This document shows positions 13,753 through 22,333 of a stretch of DNA of 64,000 bases, piece after piece. Location: assembly GCA_900317835.1 (NCBI GenBank), contig ONIL01000006.1, positions 1 to 64,000 on the forward strand, read 5' to 3'. The notes under the pieces were generated by a model. The model did not search any database. It saw only the letters and a list, made by a program, of their open reading frames with translations, and was not told where the DNA came from. The position numbers and the translations under genes are program-made. The stretch comes from an uncultured Prevotellaceae bacterium (lineage in GTDB: Bacteria; Bacteroidota; Bacteroidia; Bacteroidales; Muribaculaceae). Position 1 is the stretch's first letter. Each line of letters begins with the position of its first letter.

Positions 13753-15288
13753 CTATTTGACGTTCACGATGCCATTAATCCACTCGAAGAGTTCGTCGAG
13801 GGCATAGTCACCGCTGTGGGGGCGGTTCCAGGCCAGCAGGAAGTTCACGTCCTTACCCGCATTCTGGAGTTTGAGAGCGAGGTTGATGGGAATAGGGAAC
13901 GAAGTGTCGCGATCACGGGCGCCGTGGCGGATGTACCAGTGGGGCGCCACGTCGGTCACAGCGTCACCGATGAAGTTCATCGGATTCATCAGGCGCACGT
14001 TTTCGCGGATTTCATCGGTCAGTTCTGAGCCGGTCTTGGCAGCGCTGTAATCAGTAAAATTGACTTTGCTGCCGCTCTTGTCGCCAAACTCCTCGTTTTC
14101 GCCCGAGGCTCGACCGCCTGCAACGCCTTGCGTGTCAAAGGACGGGGCTGTCTTCAGGGGTTGGGTGGAAACGACATAGTTGAGATACTTGGCCATGTCC
14201 AGATCAATAATGTAATCGCCCGGTTTGCCACCGCCACGGCCTCCACGTCGCTCCATCGGGGGCATCTGTCCGCCGCCTTGACGCACGCCGCCGTTGATGG
14301 GAGGCATTCCGCCCATGTCCTCTTTGCTGAACTTGAAGCCGAGGCTGTCGGGGATATCGGCACCGGCATTCTTGGCGATTTGGGCCGCGCGGATGAGTTC
14401 ATGCTTGATATAATCCAGGTAGTTTTCGGCGGTGAGCAATGTGCCGTCGGGCGTGTGCAGGTTCAGGCTAGCGAGATAGGCCGGGAACTGCGCTTTAAGC
14501 TCGTCGCTCACGGCGAGTACGGCAGCATCGCCCTGCTGACGGCTGTCGGTGCCGTTATAGAGCCACTCGTAGGCCATATCGGCATGGTCAAGATCGATAA
14601 TCGGGCAATAGCAGACCGATGCAAACACGTCGTCGCGCTGCTGGGCGGCACCCATGGCGCGCAACAACGGCTCATAGGCGGGATTGTTGCCCGTGGCGCC
14701 CATCAGACTCGACATCGCACCACCGGCACTGGTGCCGTCGGTGATGATCTTCTCGGTATCGCCAAGCATCACGTCATCAAACTGGCGCAGGTAGCGAATG
14801 GCGGCCTTCAAGTCCAGGATGGCGGCAGGGGCACGGCCCGTGTAGATGGTCTGTCCCTTCTTGATGCCGGCCTTCTTGTCGGTTTTGGCAGCAGTCACCG
14901 TTGAGTTGCGGCCACGGCTGCCAGGGATAGCGACCACATAACCCTCCTTCAAAGCCCTGCCCGTGGCATCGCTAGCTTTGGGCTGCTGGGCGGGCGCTGC
15001 CATATATCCACCCACGTAGGTACGCAGCAGAATTGGCGTCTGCTGCGTCGCTCCATCGGGCACATACACGTTGATGGTCTGATAGGCGGAGTCTTCCACG
15101 TTGGTCACGAACAGCATGCCCTCATAGGCCGTGTAGTTCACTTCCTGGCCATCGGGCATCGTCAAGGTCCTTGTTTCGCCTATTGACGGGTCAAACGTTA
15201 GTTGCGGCTGTGTTTTCACCGCCTTAGTCTTAGCGCCAACACCTGTCACCACGGCAAGCGCCAGCATCCAGGTCAAAAATCTTTTCAT
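13753..15288 (-). CDS. Subtype B tannase-like secreted esterase
   Basis: The 511-residue protein has a signal peptide (MKRFLTWMLALAVVTGVGA) and an alpha/beta-hydrolase fold. GTSAGGAMSSLMGATGN holds the nucleophile Ser, and HWYIRHGARDRDTSF with the late RPHSGDYAL supplies the Asp and His of the triad; these motifs match bacterial subtype B tannases, which cut galloyl esters to gallic acid. A Gly/Arg/Met-rich loop (about 330-355, MPPMERRGGRGGGK) is a low-complexity insert. The ATG at 15286-15288 is used; a GTG two codons earlier is possible. Its place beside an amidohydrolase, a cupin/ABM and a decarboxylase-like gene hints at aromatic metabolism, but that is inference. Confidence 0.82.
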   Translation of the reverse strand: MKRFLTWMLALAVVTGVGAKTKAVKTQPQLTFDPSIGETRTLTMPDGQEVNYTAYEGMLFVTNVEDSAYQTINVYVPDGATQQTPILLRTYVGGYMAAPAQQPKASDATGRALKEGYVVAIPGSRGRNSTVTAAKTDKKAGIKKGQTIYTGRAPAAILDLKAAIRYLRQFDDVMLGDTEKIITDGTSAGGAMSSLMGATGNNPAYEPLLRAMGAAQQRDDVFASVCYCPIIDLDHADMAYEWLYNGTDSRQQGDAAVLAVSDELKAQFPAYLASLNLHTPDGTLLTAENYLDYIKHELIRAAQIAKNAGADIPDSLGFKFSKEDMGGMPPINGGVRQGGGQMPPMERRGGRGGGKPGDYIIDLDMAKYLNYVVSTQPLKTAPSFDTQGVAGGRASGENEEFGDKSGSKVNFTDYSAAKTGSELTDEIRENVRLMNPMNFIGDAVTDVAPHWYIRHGARDRDTSFPIPINLALKLQNAGKDVNFLLAWNRPHSGDYALDELFEWINGIVNVK

Positions 15289-15449
15289 AATCACATTGGT
15301 TTAAATTACCTGCTCCAAAAGTAATCAAAAAACGACATAGGCGGTTCACTATCCCCCTACTTTTTTTCCACAGCCCAATGCGGCCAATCAACACTCTAAC
15401 GATATCTTCTGGATTGACAGTTGGGATTCGTTAGTTTTGTTGCAAAAAA

Positions 15450-15489
15450 ATGGCGATTATCGTACTGATTTGGTACAATAACCGCCATT
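15450..15489 (-). terminator. Terminator of the TonB-dependent receptor gene
   Basis: AATGGCG..TTAT.GTAC pairs with GTAC.ATAA.CGCCATT across a short loop, with a run of seven T on the reverse strand afterwards. It lies 13 bases past the receptor stop codon. The adjacent 15295-15449 shows nothing recognisable. Confidence 0.8.
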
Positions 15490-15502
15490 GTGCCTAAAGG
15501 TA

Positions 15503-17602
15503 TCACCATTCCAGCGGAATCGTTAGTTTGAAGGTGATATTCCTTCCCATATTGTACACACCGCGCCTGCCTGTTACGAGATTCACGTCGGTCATTTTCA
15601 AGCGGCTCAGGTGGTTTTGATAAGCCTTGTCGGTCAAGTTATTGGCGATGATGGCGAACGTGGCCACCCGTTTGCCATGGTTCATAATATCGGTGCCCGC
15701 CGAAGCGTTGAGCAGGGCATAGTCGGGCGTGGCGGTCTCGGTGTCGTAGGCTTCATAATAGTGATCCTGCTTGAAGTTGTAATCCACGCCGACCGACACA
15801 TAGGCATTGTTGAACAGATGCCCGTCGTGGGTCAGCTCATATTTCACGTCGGTGCGCCAGCGCGGAGCGGGCATGAAGGGCAGATAGCGCGTCTCACGGG
15901 GCTGGTGCAGCAGCACGGCACGCACGAAGTCAAATGAGGTGCCCAGATGCAGGTTGTGCATGGGATGCACGTCAATGGACACTTCCCCACCCCACAAGCG
16001 ACTGTCGCCACTGTCAAAGCGATAAGTGTCGTAACCTTCTTCCACCTCCTCATCAACACGGTGCAGGAAAATGTAGTGGTCAATGTGGCTGGCAAACAGA
16101 TTGAGCTGCATCGACACAACGCGGGCAGTATAATCGGCTCCTAAGTCGAACTGGAAACTGTATTCCGGCTTGAGGTGCTCATCGCCCAACTCATAGCGCA
16201 CCGAGCCCTCATGAACGCCATTGGAGGTCAACTCGCTGATGTTGGGAGCACGGAATCCTCGCGACACATTCGCACGGATGTCCCAATGCGGTCCAGCATG
16301 AAGCACGGCACCCACGCTACCCGTCAAGCCGCCGAAGTTGCGGGTGATGTCGCCGAAGCGCATCTCACCTTCATCTTCCAGCGCCTCGCTGTGCATGTGG
16401 CGATGGTCGTAACGCAATCCCCCGTTCAGGGTCCAATATTCAAACTCCTTACTGGTCGTGGCAAAAACACCCACATCCAGCAGGTTATAGTCGGGGATGA
16501 GATATTCTTCACCAGCATTGAGCGACCGCTGATACATACCGCCCACGCCTCCGGTGACTCGCCAACCGTTCATCTCGCCTGTCACATAGTGCACATTGTA
16601 GCTCAGCGTGTGCAACTTGAAATAGAGTTCATACTCATTGGGATGATCCGCGTCTTCAAACTCCTGGCGTCGATTGAGCTGGTATCCCAGTAAGGCGTTT
16701 AACTTGCCACGGCCCACATTCAACGTATTGTCCCACGCAGCCTTGTAGTGGTAGACCTGCTGGTAGGGCATGCCGTGTCCATACTGCTTCAGGCGGCCAT
16801 ATTCACACTCCAGTTCGCCCGTTTTCTCGTCACGTTCGCCTTCCACGATACTGGGCGTGATGTTGTAGTAACTCAAAGTGAGGCGTGAGTGTCCCCATGC
16901 ACGGTTGATGCCACCCATGAGTTGTGCGGCACGTTCATGGAACTGACTGTTGGGCACATAGCCGTCGTAGCGGTTCTTGTAGGCATGAGCCATCTTCTCG
17001 CTGTAGCGCGCGTTCCACACATTGCCGTCCTTGTTGCCCGAGAAGTAAAGCGAGTAGTCAAAAAGGCCGTTGTTGGTCTGATACTCGGTCGATAGGCCTG
17101 CCCGCATCTTGCCCATGGGTACAATGGGCGACGAGTTGAACCGCAACACACCGGCTAACGCATCGCTGCCATATACCAGGCTACCCGGTCCTTTGAGCAC
17201 TTCCACCGAGCTCACACTGGCGGCATCCACCTCGATACCATGCTCGTCACCCCACTGCTGGCCTTCCTGACGAATGCCGTCACTCACCACCACGATGCGG
17301 TTATAACCCATGCCGCGGATGACGGGTTTGGAGATTCCGCTACCTGTGGTAATTTGCGACACACCGGGCACAGTGGCCACGGCATCAATAATGTTGGTCG
17401 ACGAGGTAGCTTCCAGTTGACGCGTGGTGAACAACGACACCGGGGCCGAGGATTCTTTCAACTTGGTGGCTCCAGTAGCTCCGGTCACCACCACTTCTTT
17501 CAGGTCTAGATGACGGTAAAACACGTCGGTCGTGTCGGCTATTTCCTGGCTCCATGCATTGAGGCCCAATACAGCCGCGACTATAAAAATATACTTTTTC
17601 AT
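15503..17602 (-). CDS. TonB-dependent outer-membrane receptor
   Basis: This 699-residue receptor starts with a signal peptide (MKKYIFIVAAVLGLNAWSQ), a TonB-box-like stretch (LKEVVVTGATGATK), and a plug domain (about 40-150: VPGVSQITTGSGISKPVIRGMGYNRIVVVSDGIRQ, split by me only for description, then VEVLKGPGSLVYGSDALAGVL). The remainder is a 22-strand-type barrel ending in an aromatic residue. It imports a ligand across the outer membrane using TonB energy. No SusD partner is present, so it belongs to the metal, siderophore or cofactor type rather than the glycan type. A small His/Cys-rich protein gene lies 102 bases upstream and supports a metal-linked role. The start at 17671 is rejected because it would hide the signal peptide. 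Confidence 0.93.
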   Translation of the reverse strand: MKKYIFIVAAVLGLNAWSQEIADTTDVFYRHLDLKEVVVTGATGATKLKESSAPVSLFTTRQLEATSSTNIIDAVATVPGVSQITTGSGISKPVIRGMGYNRIVVVSDGIRQEGQQWGDEHGIEVDAASVSSVEVLKGPGSLVYGSDALAGVLRFNSSPIVPMGKMRAGLSTEYQTNNGLFDYSLYFSGNKDGNVWNARYSEKMAHAYKNRYDGYVPNSQFHERAAQLMGGINRAWGHSRLTLSYYNITPSIVEGERDEKTGELECEYGRLKQYGHGMPYQQVYHYKAAWDNTLNVGRGKLNALLGYQLNRRQEFEDADHPNEYELYFKLHTLSYNVHYVTGEMNGWRVTGGVGGMYQRSLNAGEEYLIPDYNLLDVGVFATTSKEFEYWTLNGGLRYDHRHMHSEALEDEGEMRFGDITRNFGGLTGSVGAVLHAGPHWDIRANVSRGFRAPNISELTSNGVHEGSVRYELGDEHLKPEYSFQFDLGADYTARVVSMQLNLFASHIDHYIFLHRVDEEVEEGYDTYRFDSGDSRLWGGEVSIDVHPMHNLHLGTSFDFVRAVLLHQPRETRYLPFMPAPRWRTDVKYELTHDGHLFNNAYVSVGVDYNFKQDHYYEAYDTETATPDYALLNASAGTDIMNHGKRVATFAIIANNLTDKAYQNHLSRLKMTDVNLVTGRRGVYNMGRNITFKLTIPLEW

Positions 17603-17704
17603 TCTGTAACGTAAAATAATTAATAATCCATGTGACATTACACCACATCCCTGAACCGCCGCACGGCACATGAATGCAATGATTGAAATAAAACCGGGTA
17701 AATG

Positions 17705-18049
17705 TTACAGAATGGCGGGTGGTGCACGCAACGACGGCTCTCCACACTGAACGTCGATTACCGCATCGGTCACGGGTTCGACAATGACGGCTACGACAAC
17801 CGCATCAGCCTTTAGCTCCTGCATCTGGTGTGCGGTCACGTAGCGCTGGCCCATGAAGCGGCACAGCACGCAATCGTCCACTTGGGCGGTATATTGCTTG
17901 ATGTGACCGGCATGATGCACATGCTCCACGCACTGCTCACAGTCAATGGAATTCGGCGTTAAAGTGTGGACATGAAGACACGAGAGCAACAGCATCGGCA
18001 CGAATACCGACAGCAGAATCCAGGCGGATATTTGCTCCTTGCGCTTCAT
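17705..18049 (-). CDS. Small His/Cys-rich exported protein (DUF2946-like), receptor partner
   Basis: The 114-residue protein has an N-terminal hydrophobic segment (ISAWILLSVFVPMLLLSC) followed by a metal-binding-looking region: LHVHTLT, DCEQCVEHVHHAGH and DDCVLCRF, two CxxC motifs and six His within 45 residues. This resembles the DUF2946 proteins found beside TonB-dependent metal receptors in other bacteria. It probably faces the periplasm and binds copper, zinc or a similar ion; the metal is not predictable. The ATG at 18047-18049 is used because the -7 box at 18058-18065 lies in the longer frame. It is the first gene of a two-gene unit with the receptor. Confidence 0.72.
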   Translation of the reverse strand: MKRKEQISAWILLSVFVPMLLLSCLHVHTLTPNSIDCEQCVEHVHHAGHIKQYTAQVDDCVLCRFMGQRYVTAHQMQELKADAVVVAVIVEPVTDAVIDVQCGEPSLRAPPAIL

Positions 18050-18057
18050 TTCGGGGA

Positions 18058-18065
18058 CAAATATA
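18058..18065 (-). promoter_or_regulatory. -7 promoter box of the receptor unit
   Basis: TATATTTG on the reverse strand, 8 bases before the chosen start codon, implying a very short leader. A -33 element is not clear. Confidence 0.5.
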
Positions 18066-18145
18066 GTATCATTTCTCCAATAATAATCAAATCCATCTAA
18101 CAATTATTTTTGACAAGCGGTGAAGGGGCAACAACGCTGTAAAAA

Positions 18146-18178
18146 GAAACATCCGCGCCTGATTGACGCGGATGTTTC
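18146..18178. terminator. Hairpin terminator between the hydrolase and receptor units
   Basis: GAAACATCCGCG (18146-18157) pairs perfectly with CGCGGATGTTTC (18167-18178) over a 9-base loop, 9 bases after the stop of the alpha/beta hydrolase gene transcribed on the reverse strand. A run of A upstream gives the T tail on that strand. Confidence 0.85.
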
Positions 18179-18187
18179 TTCGATTGA

Positions 18188-19303
18188 TCACTTCAGATTG
18201 GTCTTAAAGAATTCTTCCAACTTGTCCCAGGGAATGAGATTTTTGGGTTCTCCCTTGCCGACAAGTTCGGTATATCCCCCGTCATAGAGGTCACAGTGCG
18301 AGGCTCCAGGGATGATCAGCAATTCCTTATTTCCAGGATTGGGATTGGGTTTGCCAACGGTGTTATAGCCCTCGGCCTTACCCTCCACCATGTATTTATA
18401 GGCAGCCTCGCCAAAGTAGCGGGAGTGGGCCTTCTCGCCATGCATCACGAGGACGGCAGAGCGGATCTCGTTGATGTAGTAGAGGAAGCGGGAGTTGGCA
18501 TAAGCCTGGGTACCGATGATGCGCCAGCCGTCATTACTGTTGCCCGAACGTGCATGATAGCCGCGCGGGGTCTTGTAGTAGTCAAAGTAGTCTTTCACGA
18601 ATTGGGGTGCATCCTCGGGCAGAGGATCAACAACGCCACCAGCCATCGCTGCGGGATCAGCAAGACGCTGCTTGGCGATGGCCTCTCGAGCCGCGTGGCG
18701 CGATTCCTCCTTGTCCTCGCTGTCATTGTAACCATTGCCGCTCACGCGGGTCATGTCATACATCGTGCTTGCCACTGTAGCCTTGATGCGTGTGTCGGCA
18801 GCGGCAGCGTTGAGGGCAATGCCACCCCAACCGCAGATGCCGATGATGCCTATCTTCCCAGCATCAACATTCTCCTGCTTGGAGAGGAAATCGACGGCAG
18901 CCATGAAATCCTCGGTATTGATGTCGGGCGAGGCCGTGCGGCGAGGTTCACCGCTGCTCTCACCTGTGTATGACGGGTCGAAGGCCAGCGCCACATAGCC
19001 GCGCTCGGCCATCCTCATGGCATAGAGGCCGCTCGACTGCTCCTTAGTGGCACCGAAAGGACCGCTGACAGCAATGGCAGGCAATTTGCCCTGGGCTCCC
19101 TTAGGCTCATATAAATCAGCCGCCAGTGTCAAGCCATACTGCGTTTCAAACGTCACCTTGCGGTGGTTCACCTTCTCGCTAAGCGGGAACACCTTGTCCC
19201 ACTCCTGAGTCAATTTCAAGTTACTGTTCATATTCTCTTCGTTTTGATTGCAGGCCACGAGTAACAAACTCATGAGCACCACTGTGATTAAACCTCGTTT
19301 CAT
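18188..19303 (-). CDS. Alpha/beta-hydrolase lipoprotein with Cys at the nucleophile elbow
   Basis: The 371-residue product has a lipoprotein signal (LLLVAC, Cys at 17). The hydrolase core shows YVALAFDPSYTGESSGEP, then the nucleophile elbow GICGWGG with Cys in the position usually held by Ser, as in dienelactone-hydrolase-like enzymes, and later VLVMHGEKAHSR and IPGASHCDLYD for Asp/Glu and His. It is anchored to a membrane and likely cleaves an ester or lactone, substrate unknown. It begins 26 bases after the cyclophilin-like/dockerin gene on the same strand, so the two form a unit opposite the intact AraC gene. Confidence 0.87.
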   Translation of the reverse strand: MKRGLITVVLMSLLLVACNQNEENMNSNLKLTQEWDKVFPLSEKVNHRKVTFETQYGLTLAADLYEPKGAQGKLPAIAVSGPFGATKEQSSGLYAMRMAERGYVALAFDPSYTGESSGEPRRTASPDINTEDFMAAVDFLSKQENVDAGKIGIIGICGWGGIALNAAAADTRIKATVASTMYDMTRVSGNGYNDSEDKEESRHAAREAIAKQRLADPAAMAGGVVDPLPEDAPQFVKDYFDYYKTPRGYHARSGNSNDGWRIIGTQAYANSRFLYYINEIRSAVLVMHGEKAHSRYFGEAAYKYMVEGKAEGYNTVGKPNPNPGNKELLIIPGASHCDLYDGGYTELVGKGEPKNLIPWDKLEEFFKTNLK

Positions 19304-19329
19304 GATTCCTGTTATTAACCAAATATCGA

Positions 19330-19890
19330 TCAAGCCTTATTTTTAGCTCCCAAAATTAAATCTATTAAAGTTGACACATCGCTGATGTTGACTTCCCCAT
19401 CCTCGTTCACGTCACCAAGGCGGGCCGTCGTGGCTGCAGGAAGCCACAGCATGACTGTGATATTGCTCTCGCCCGCATGCAGGAACGTGCGCAACTCACT
19501 CTCAGTAAGGCCGTCGATGTGGCCCAAACGGGTATAGCTCCATGAATTTGAGCCGTAGAACAGGCAGATGTTACTACCATTATAAAGAATGACATCGCCA
19601 GGCTGAGCGGTGATTTGCTCATTGCTTGTGGGCAGCGAGAAACCAAGTGCTCCCCATATCTCAAAGCCGCCGCTGGAGTTGAGGGTCATCGTGACAGGCG
19701 ACTCCTGCAGCCTTGCCACAAGCGCCTGGGTGGCTCCATTATCAACCAGTGTAACCGACTTTGTCACTCCATCGATCGTGACGTTCATTTTCTGGGTCAT
19801 TGGCTGTGCCATCACATCATTGTCGTCGCTGGAGCAACCGCTCAGGATCAGGAGAGCAAGCATCAGCATGTTTCTAATCATCGTCTTCAT
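19330..19890 (-). CDS. Lipoprotein with cyclophilin-like domain and one dockerin-type repeat
   Basis: The 186-residue protein carries a lipobox (ILSGCSS), a cyclophilin-like fold (about 35-150: MNVTIDGVTKSVTLVDN, LGFSLPTSNEQITAQPGDVILY, RLGHIDGLTESELRTFL), and a single calcium-binding dockerin repeat at the end (GDVNEDGEVNISDVSTLIDLIL). The cyclophilin-like group has no demonstrated isomerase role. Normally dockerins have two repeats and bind cohesin; only one is present and no cohesin is seen in the window. The ATG at 19888-19890 is used. Divergent from the AraC gene at 20042. Confidence 0.83.
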   Translation of the reverse strand: MKTMIRNMLMLALLILSGCSSDDNDVMAQPMTQKMNVTIDGVTKSVTLVDNGATQALVARLQESPVTMTLNSSGGFEIWGALGFSLPTSNEQITAQPGDVILYNGSNICLFYGSNSWSYTRLGHIDGLTESELRTFLHAGESNITVMLWLPAATTARLGDVNEDGEVNISDVSTLIDLILGAKNKA

Positions 19891-20023
19891 TTTTGTTTCA
19901 ATGTATTTGTTTTCGGGTGCAAAATTATATCGCACATTGACAGGTACTCTTATCTGAAATGACTGAAAACCTACCCATTTTATATTTTTGCAACATCACA
20001 CTATCAATTAAGGTAAAAATGAT

Positions 20024-20031
20024 TATCTTTG
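20024..20031 (+). promoter_or_regulatory. -7 promoter box of the intact AraC gene
   Basis: TATCTTTG, 10 bases before the start codon. No clear -33 box at the expected distance, in keeping with activator-dependent transcription. Confidence 0.5.
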
Positions 20032-20041
20032 TCCTTCAGTT

Positions 20042-20947
20042 ATGAAGAACCTATTGTACATCAACAAGGCCAACGACTATGCCCACGACGTGGGTGCCGA
20101 GGTGTGGCACCCCATGGTGAGCGTGGTCCACTTCGACGAGTTGGGCGAGATACGGCATTCCCTGAACAAAATGGGAGTGTACGCTATCTTCGTTCAGGAT
20201 AATTTTCCCACTAAGCCGACCTACGGCATGGGCGGCTACGACACGTCTAAAGGGTCGCTCACGGCAGCCTCGCCAGGGCAAATCATCGGCAAGGCTGATG
20301 ACGGGCACCGCGAGGTGTATCACGGTTGGGCATTGCTGTTCGACCCTGAATTCATGCGAGGCACGGTGTTTGAACAGCGGCTTGCCGACTATCACTTCTT
20401 TTCATATAATGTGAACGAAGCACTTCATACCACCGAAGGCGAGAAACAGGTGCTGTGGCAGTTGATGGAACGCATACGCACGTTCATTCGTCACAGGGAG
20501 CAAACAGTTTTGACCGACCGCATCGTGCAGGACTACATCGTGCTCGTGTGTGACTACTGCCAACTTTTCTACCAGCGGCAATTCCAGACGTCCTCGGCAC
20601 AGCAAAGCAATCTGCTGGCACGCTTCCAAAAGGTGCTTAATGACTACTACAAGCGTCAGTTACAGCTTCGCCATGGGCTGCCCAGCGTGAAATATTGCGC
20701 TTCAGAGTTGTGTCTCTCGCCAAGCTACTTCGGCGACCTGGTGCGCAACGCCACGGGCGACAGCCCCACACGCATCATCCAGCATTTCCTCATTGACCGG
20801 GCCAAGAGCCTGATGATTGGTGGCATGTCGGTGTCGCAGGTGGCCGACGAACTGGGCTTTGAATACCCCCAGCACTTCACCCGCTACTTCAAGAAACACG
20901 AGGGCATGACACCCTCGAAATATGTCGCCTCGATGCGAAAACAATAA
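20042..20947 (+). CDS. AraC-family transcriptional regulator
   Basis: This 301-residue regulator has an N-terminal sensing half (NDYAHDVGAEVWHPMVSVVHFDEL, SPGQIIGKAD, YHGWALLFDPEFM) and two helix-turn-helix motifs at the C-terminus (LPSVKYCASELCLSPSYFGDLV and MSVSQVADELGFEYPQHFTRYFKK). It is a full-length paralogue of the interrupted gene at 12852-13751. It probably controls the divergent cyclophilin-like / hydrolase unit, and, because of the similarity, might also act on the reductase operon. The inducing signal is unknown; the controlled enzymes suggest a reactive carbonyl or aromatic compound. Confidence 0.93.
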   Translation: MKNLLYINKANDYAHDVGAEVWHPMVSVVHFDELGEIRHSLNKMGVYAIFVQDNFPTKPTYGMGGYDTSKGSLTAASPGQIIGKADDGHREVYHGWALLFDPEFMRGTVFEQRLADYHFFSYNVNEALHTTEGEKQVLWQLMERIRTFIRHREQTVLTDRIVQDYIVLVCDYCQLFYQRQFQTSSAQQSNLLARFQKVLNDYYKRQLQLRHGLPSVKYCASELCLSPSYFGDLVRNATGDSPTRIIQHFLIDRAKSLMIGGMSVSQVADELGFEYPQHFTRYFKKHEGMTPSKYVASMRKQ

Positions 20948-21035
20948 TCGAGGTAGGTTTTCCGACGTTCTGGATAGCCGTTCTTTTGCCTATAATACGG
21001 ACCTTTGCAGCCGTATTCAACCAATTCAGAACAAA

Positions 21036-21704
21036 ATGAAGAAACCATATGTGATTTGCCACATGATGGCATCGATTGACGGGCGCATCGACTGCGCCAT
21101 GACCGAACAGATAGAGGGTAACAGCTATTATGAAGCGCTGGAAGCCTTGAATATTGATGCTACAATCGAGGGGAAGATAACGGCCTTGATGCACTATGCC
21201 GAAAAAGGTCTTTTCGATAATGGCGACAGCCCTGCCGTGGGGGCCGACGAGTTTTTCAAGTCACACGACAGCAACCACTGGGAGGCTGTGGTAGAAACGC
21301 GAGGAAGCCTGCTGTGGCCCGAGGGTGACACGCCCGACCGCCTGTGTATCGTCAGCCAGCTGACCAGCCGTGCCTATCTGGATTACCTGCGCGACCGCGG
21401 TATCTCTTATATCGTGACGGGCCGTGATCACGTGGATCTGGCCCATGCCACGACTTTAATGTACAGTGAGTTTGGCGCCGAGCGCATCGGCGTGGTGGGC
21501 GGCGGCCACATCAACGGCAGTTTCCTTGCCATGGGACTGATTGACGAGGTGAGCATGGTCTTCGGTCCGGCCATCGATGGTCGCGAGGGCTTCGCTTCCG
21601 CTTTTGATGGCATCGAGGCCAGTCACGAGCACCCATTTAAGCTCCAGCTCAAGTCGGTGCGCCAAATGGATGATGAGAGTGTGTGGTTGCGTTATCAATG
21701 CTAA
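21036..21704 (+). CDS. RibD C-terminal-domain (dihydrofolate-reductase-fold) oxidoreductase
   Basis: The 222-residue product matches the RibD_C family: KKPYVICHMMASIDGRIDC at the start, RGSLLWPEG and LDYLRDRGISYIVTG in the centre, and GVVGGGHINGSFLAMGLIDEVSMVFGPAIDG, the NADPH-binding glycine motif followed by the typical LIDE segment. It is likely a cytoplasmic NADPH-dependent reductase; without the deaminase half it is not a riboflavin RibD. The ATG at 21036 fits homologues; a longer frame overlapping the AraC gene is rejected. It follows that gene closely and could share its regulation. Confidence 0.88.
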   Translation: MKKPYVICHMMASIDGRIDCAMTEQIEGNSYYEALEALNIDATIEGKITALMHYAEKGLFDNGDSPAVGADEFFKSHDSNHWEAVVETRGSLLWPEGDTPDRLCIVSQLTSRAYLDYLRDRGISYIVTGRDHVDLAHATTLMYSEFGAERIGVVGGGHINGSFLAMGLIDEVSMVFGPAIDGREGFASAFDGIEASHEHPFKLQLKSVRQMDDESVWLRYQC

Positions 21705-21717
21705 ATCAGTTTGAACC

Positions 21718-22281
21718 ATGACTATCCAGGAATATAAAGAATACATCGCTTCGGGCCAATCGGTCAAGGCCGGTTCCGAGGCCCATCAACTCATGCATCA
21801 GGCCAGCCGCGAGGCACAGAAGATAACCGTCAGGCTGAACAATGAGTTTCATGAACCAGAGGAAATTCGCAGTTTGCTATCACAGCTTTGGGGCTATGAG
21901 GTGCCCGACAGCGTGGGCATGTTCCCGCCGTTCAACACCGACTTTGGCAAGAACACGGTGGTTGGCGAGCGCACCTTCATCAATGCCGGGTGCAAGTTTC
22001 AGGACCAGGGCGGCATCGTCATTGGCGACGACTGCCTGATCGGCCACAATGCCACGCTATGCACCATCAATCATGACCAGGATCCTGACCGCCGGGGCGA
22101 CATGGAGTTCCGACCTATCCGCATCGGGAATAAGGTTTGGCTCGGAGCCAATGTCACCATCCTGCCCGGCGTCTCCATCGGCGAGGGTGCCATCGTGGCC
22201 GCAGGAGCCGTGGTCACCAGGGATGTCGCCCCAAGAACCATCGTCGGCGGCGTTCCTGCAAAAGTCATTAAGAAGATCTGA
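21718..22281 (+). CDS. Maltose/sugar O-acetyltransferase (left-handed beta-helix)
   Basis: The 187-residue enzyme has the N-terminal Mac domain (YIASGQSVKAGSEAHQLMHQA) and a hexapeptide-repeat beta-helix (GERTFINAGCKFQDQGGIVIGDDCLIGHNATLCTIN, given here in shortened sense, then GNKVWLGANVTILPGVSIGEGAIVAAGAV). The catalytic His of this family is in the GHNATL segment. It acetylates a sugar or similar hydroxyl using acetyl-CoA in the cytoplasm. Its start is 13 bases after the RibD-like stop codon, so they are probably cotranscribed. Confidence 0.92.
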   Translation: MTIQEYKEYIASGQSVKAGSEAHQLMHQASREAQKITVRLNNEFHEPEEIRSLLSQLWGYEVPDSVGMFPPFNTDFGKNTVVGERTFINAGCKFQDQGGIVIGDDCLIGHNATLCTINHDQDPDRRGDMEFRPIRIGNKVWLGANVTILPGVSIGEGAIVAAGAVVTRDVAPRTIVGGVPAKVIKKI

Positions 22282-22333
22282 TACTACAGCGAAAAGAAGA
22301 GACAGATAATTAAAGAGACTGTGTCATAATTCA

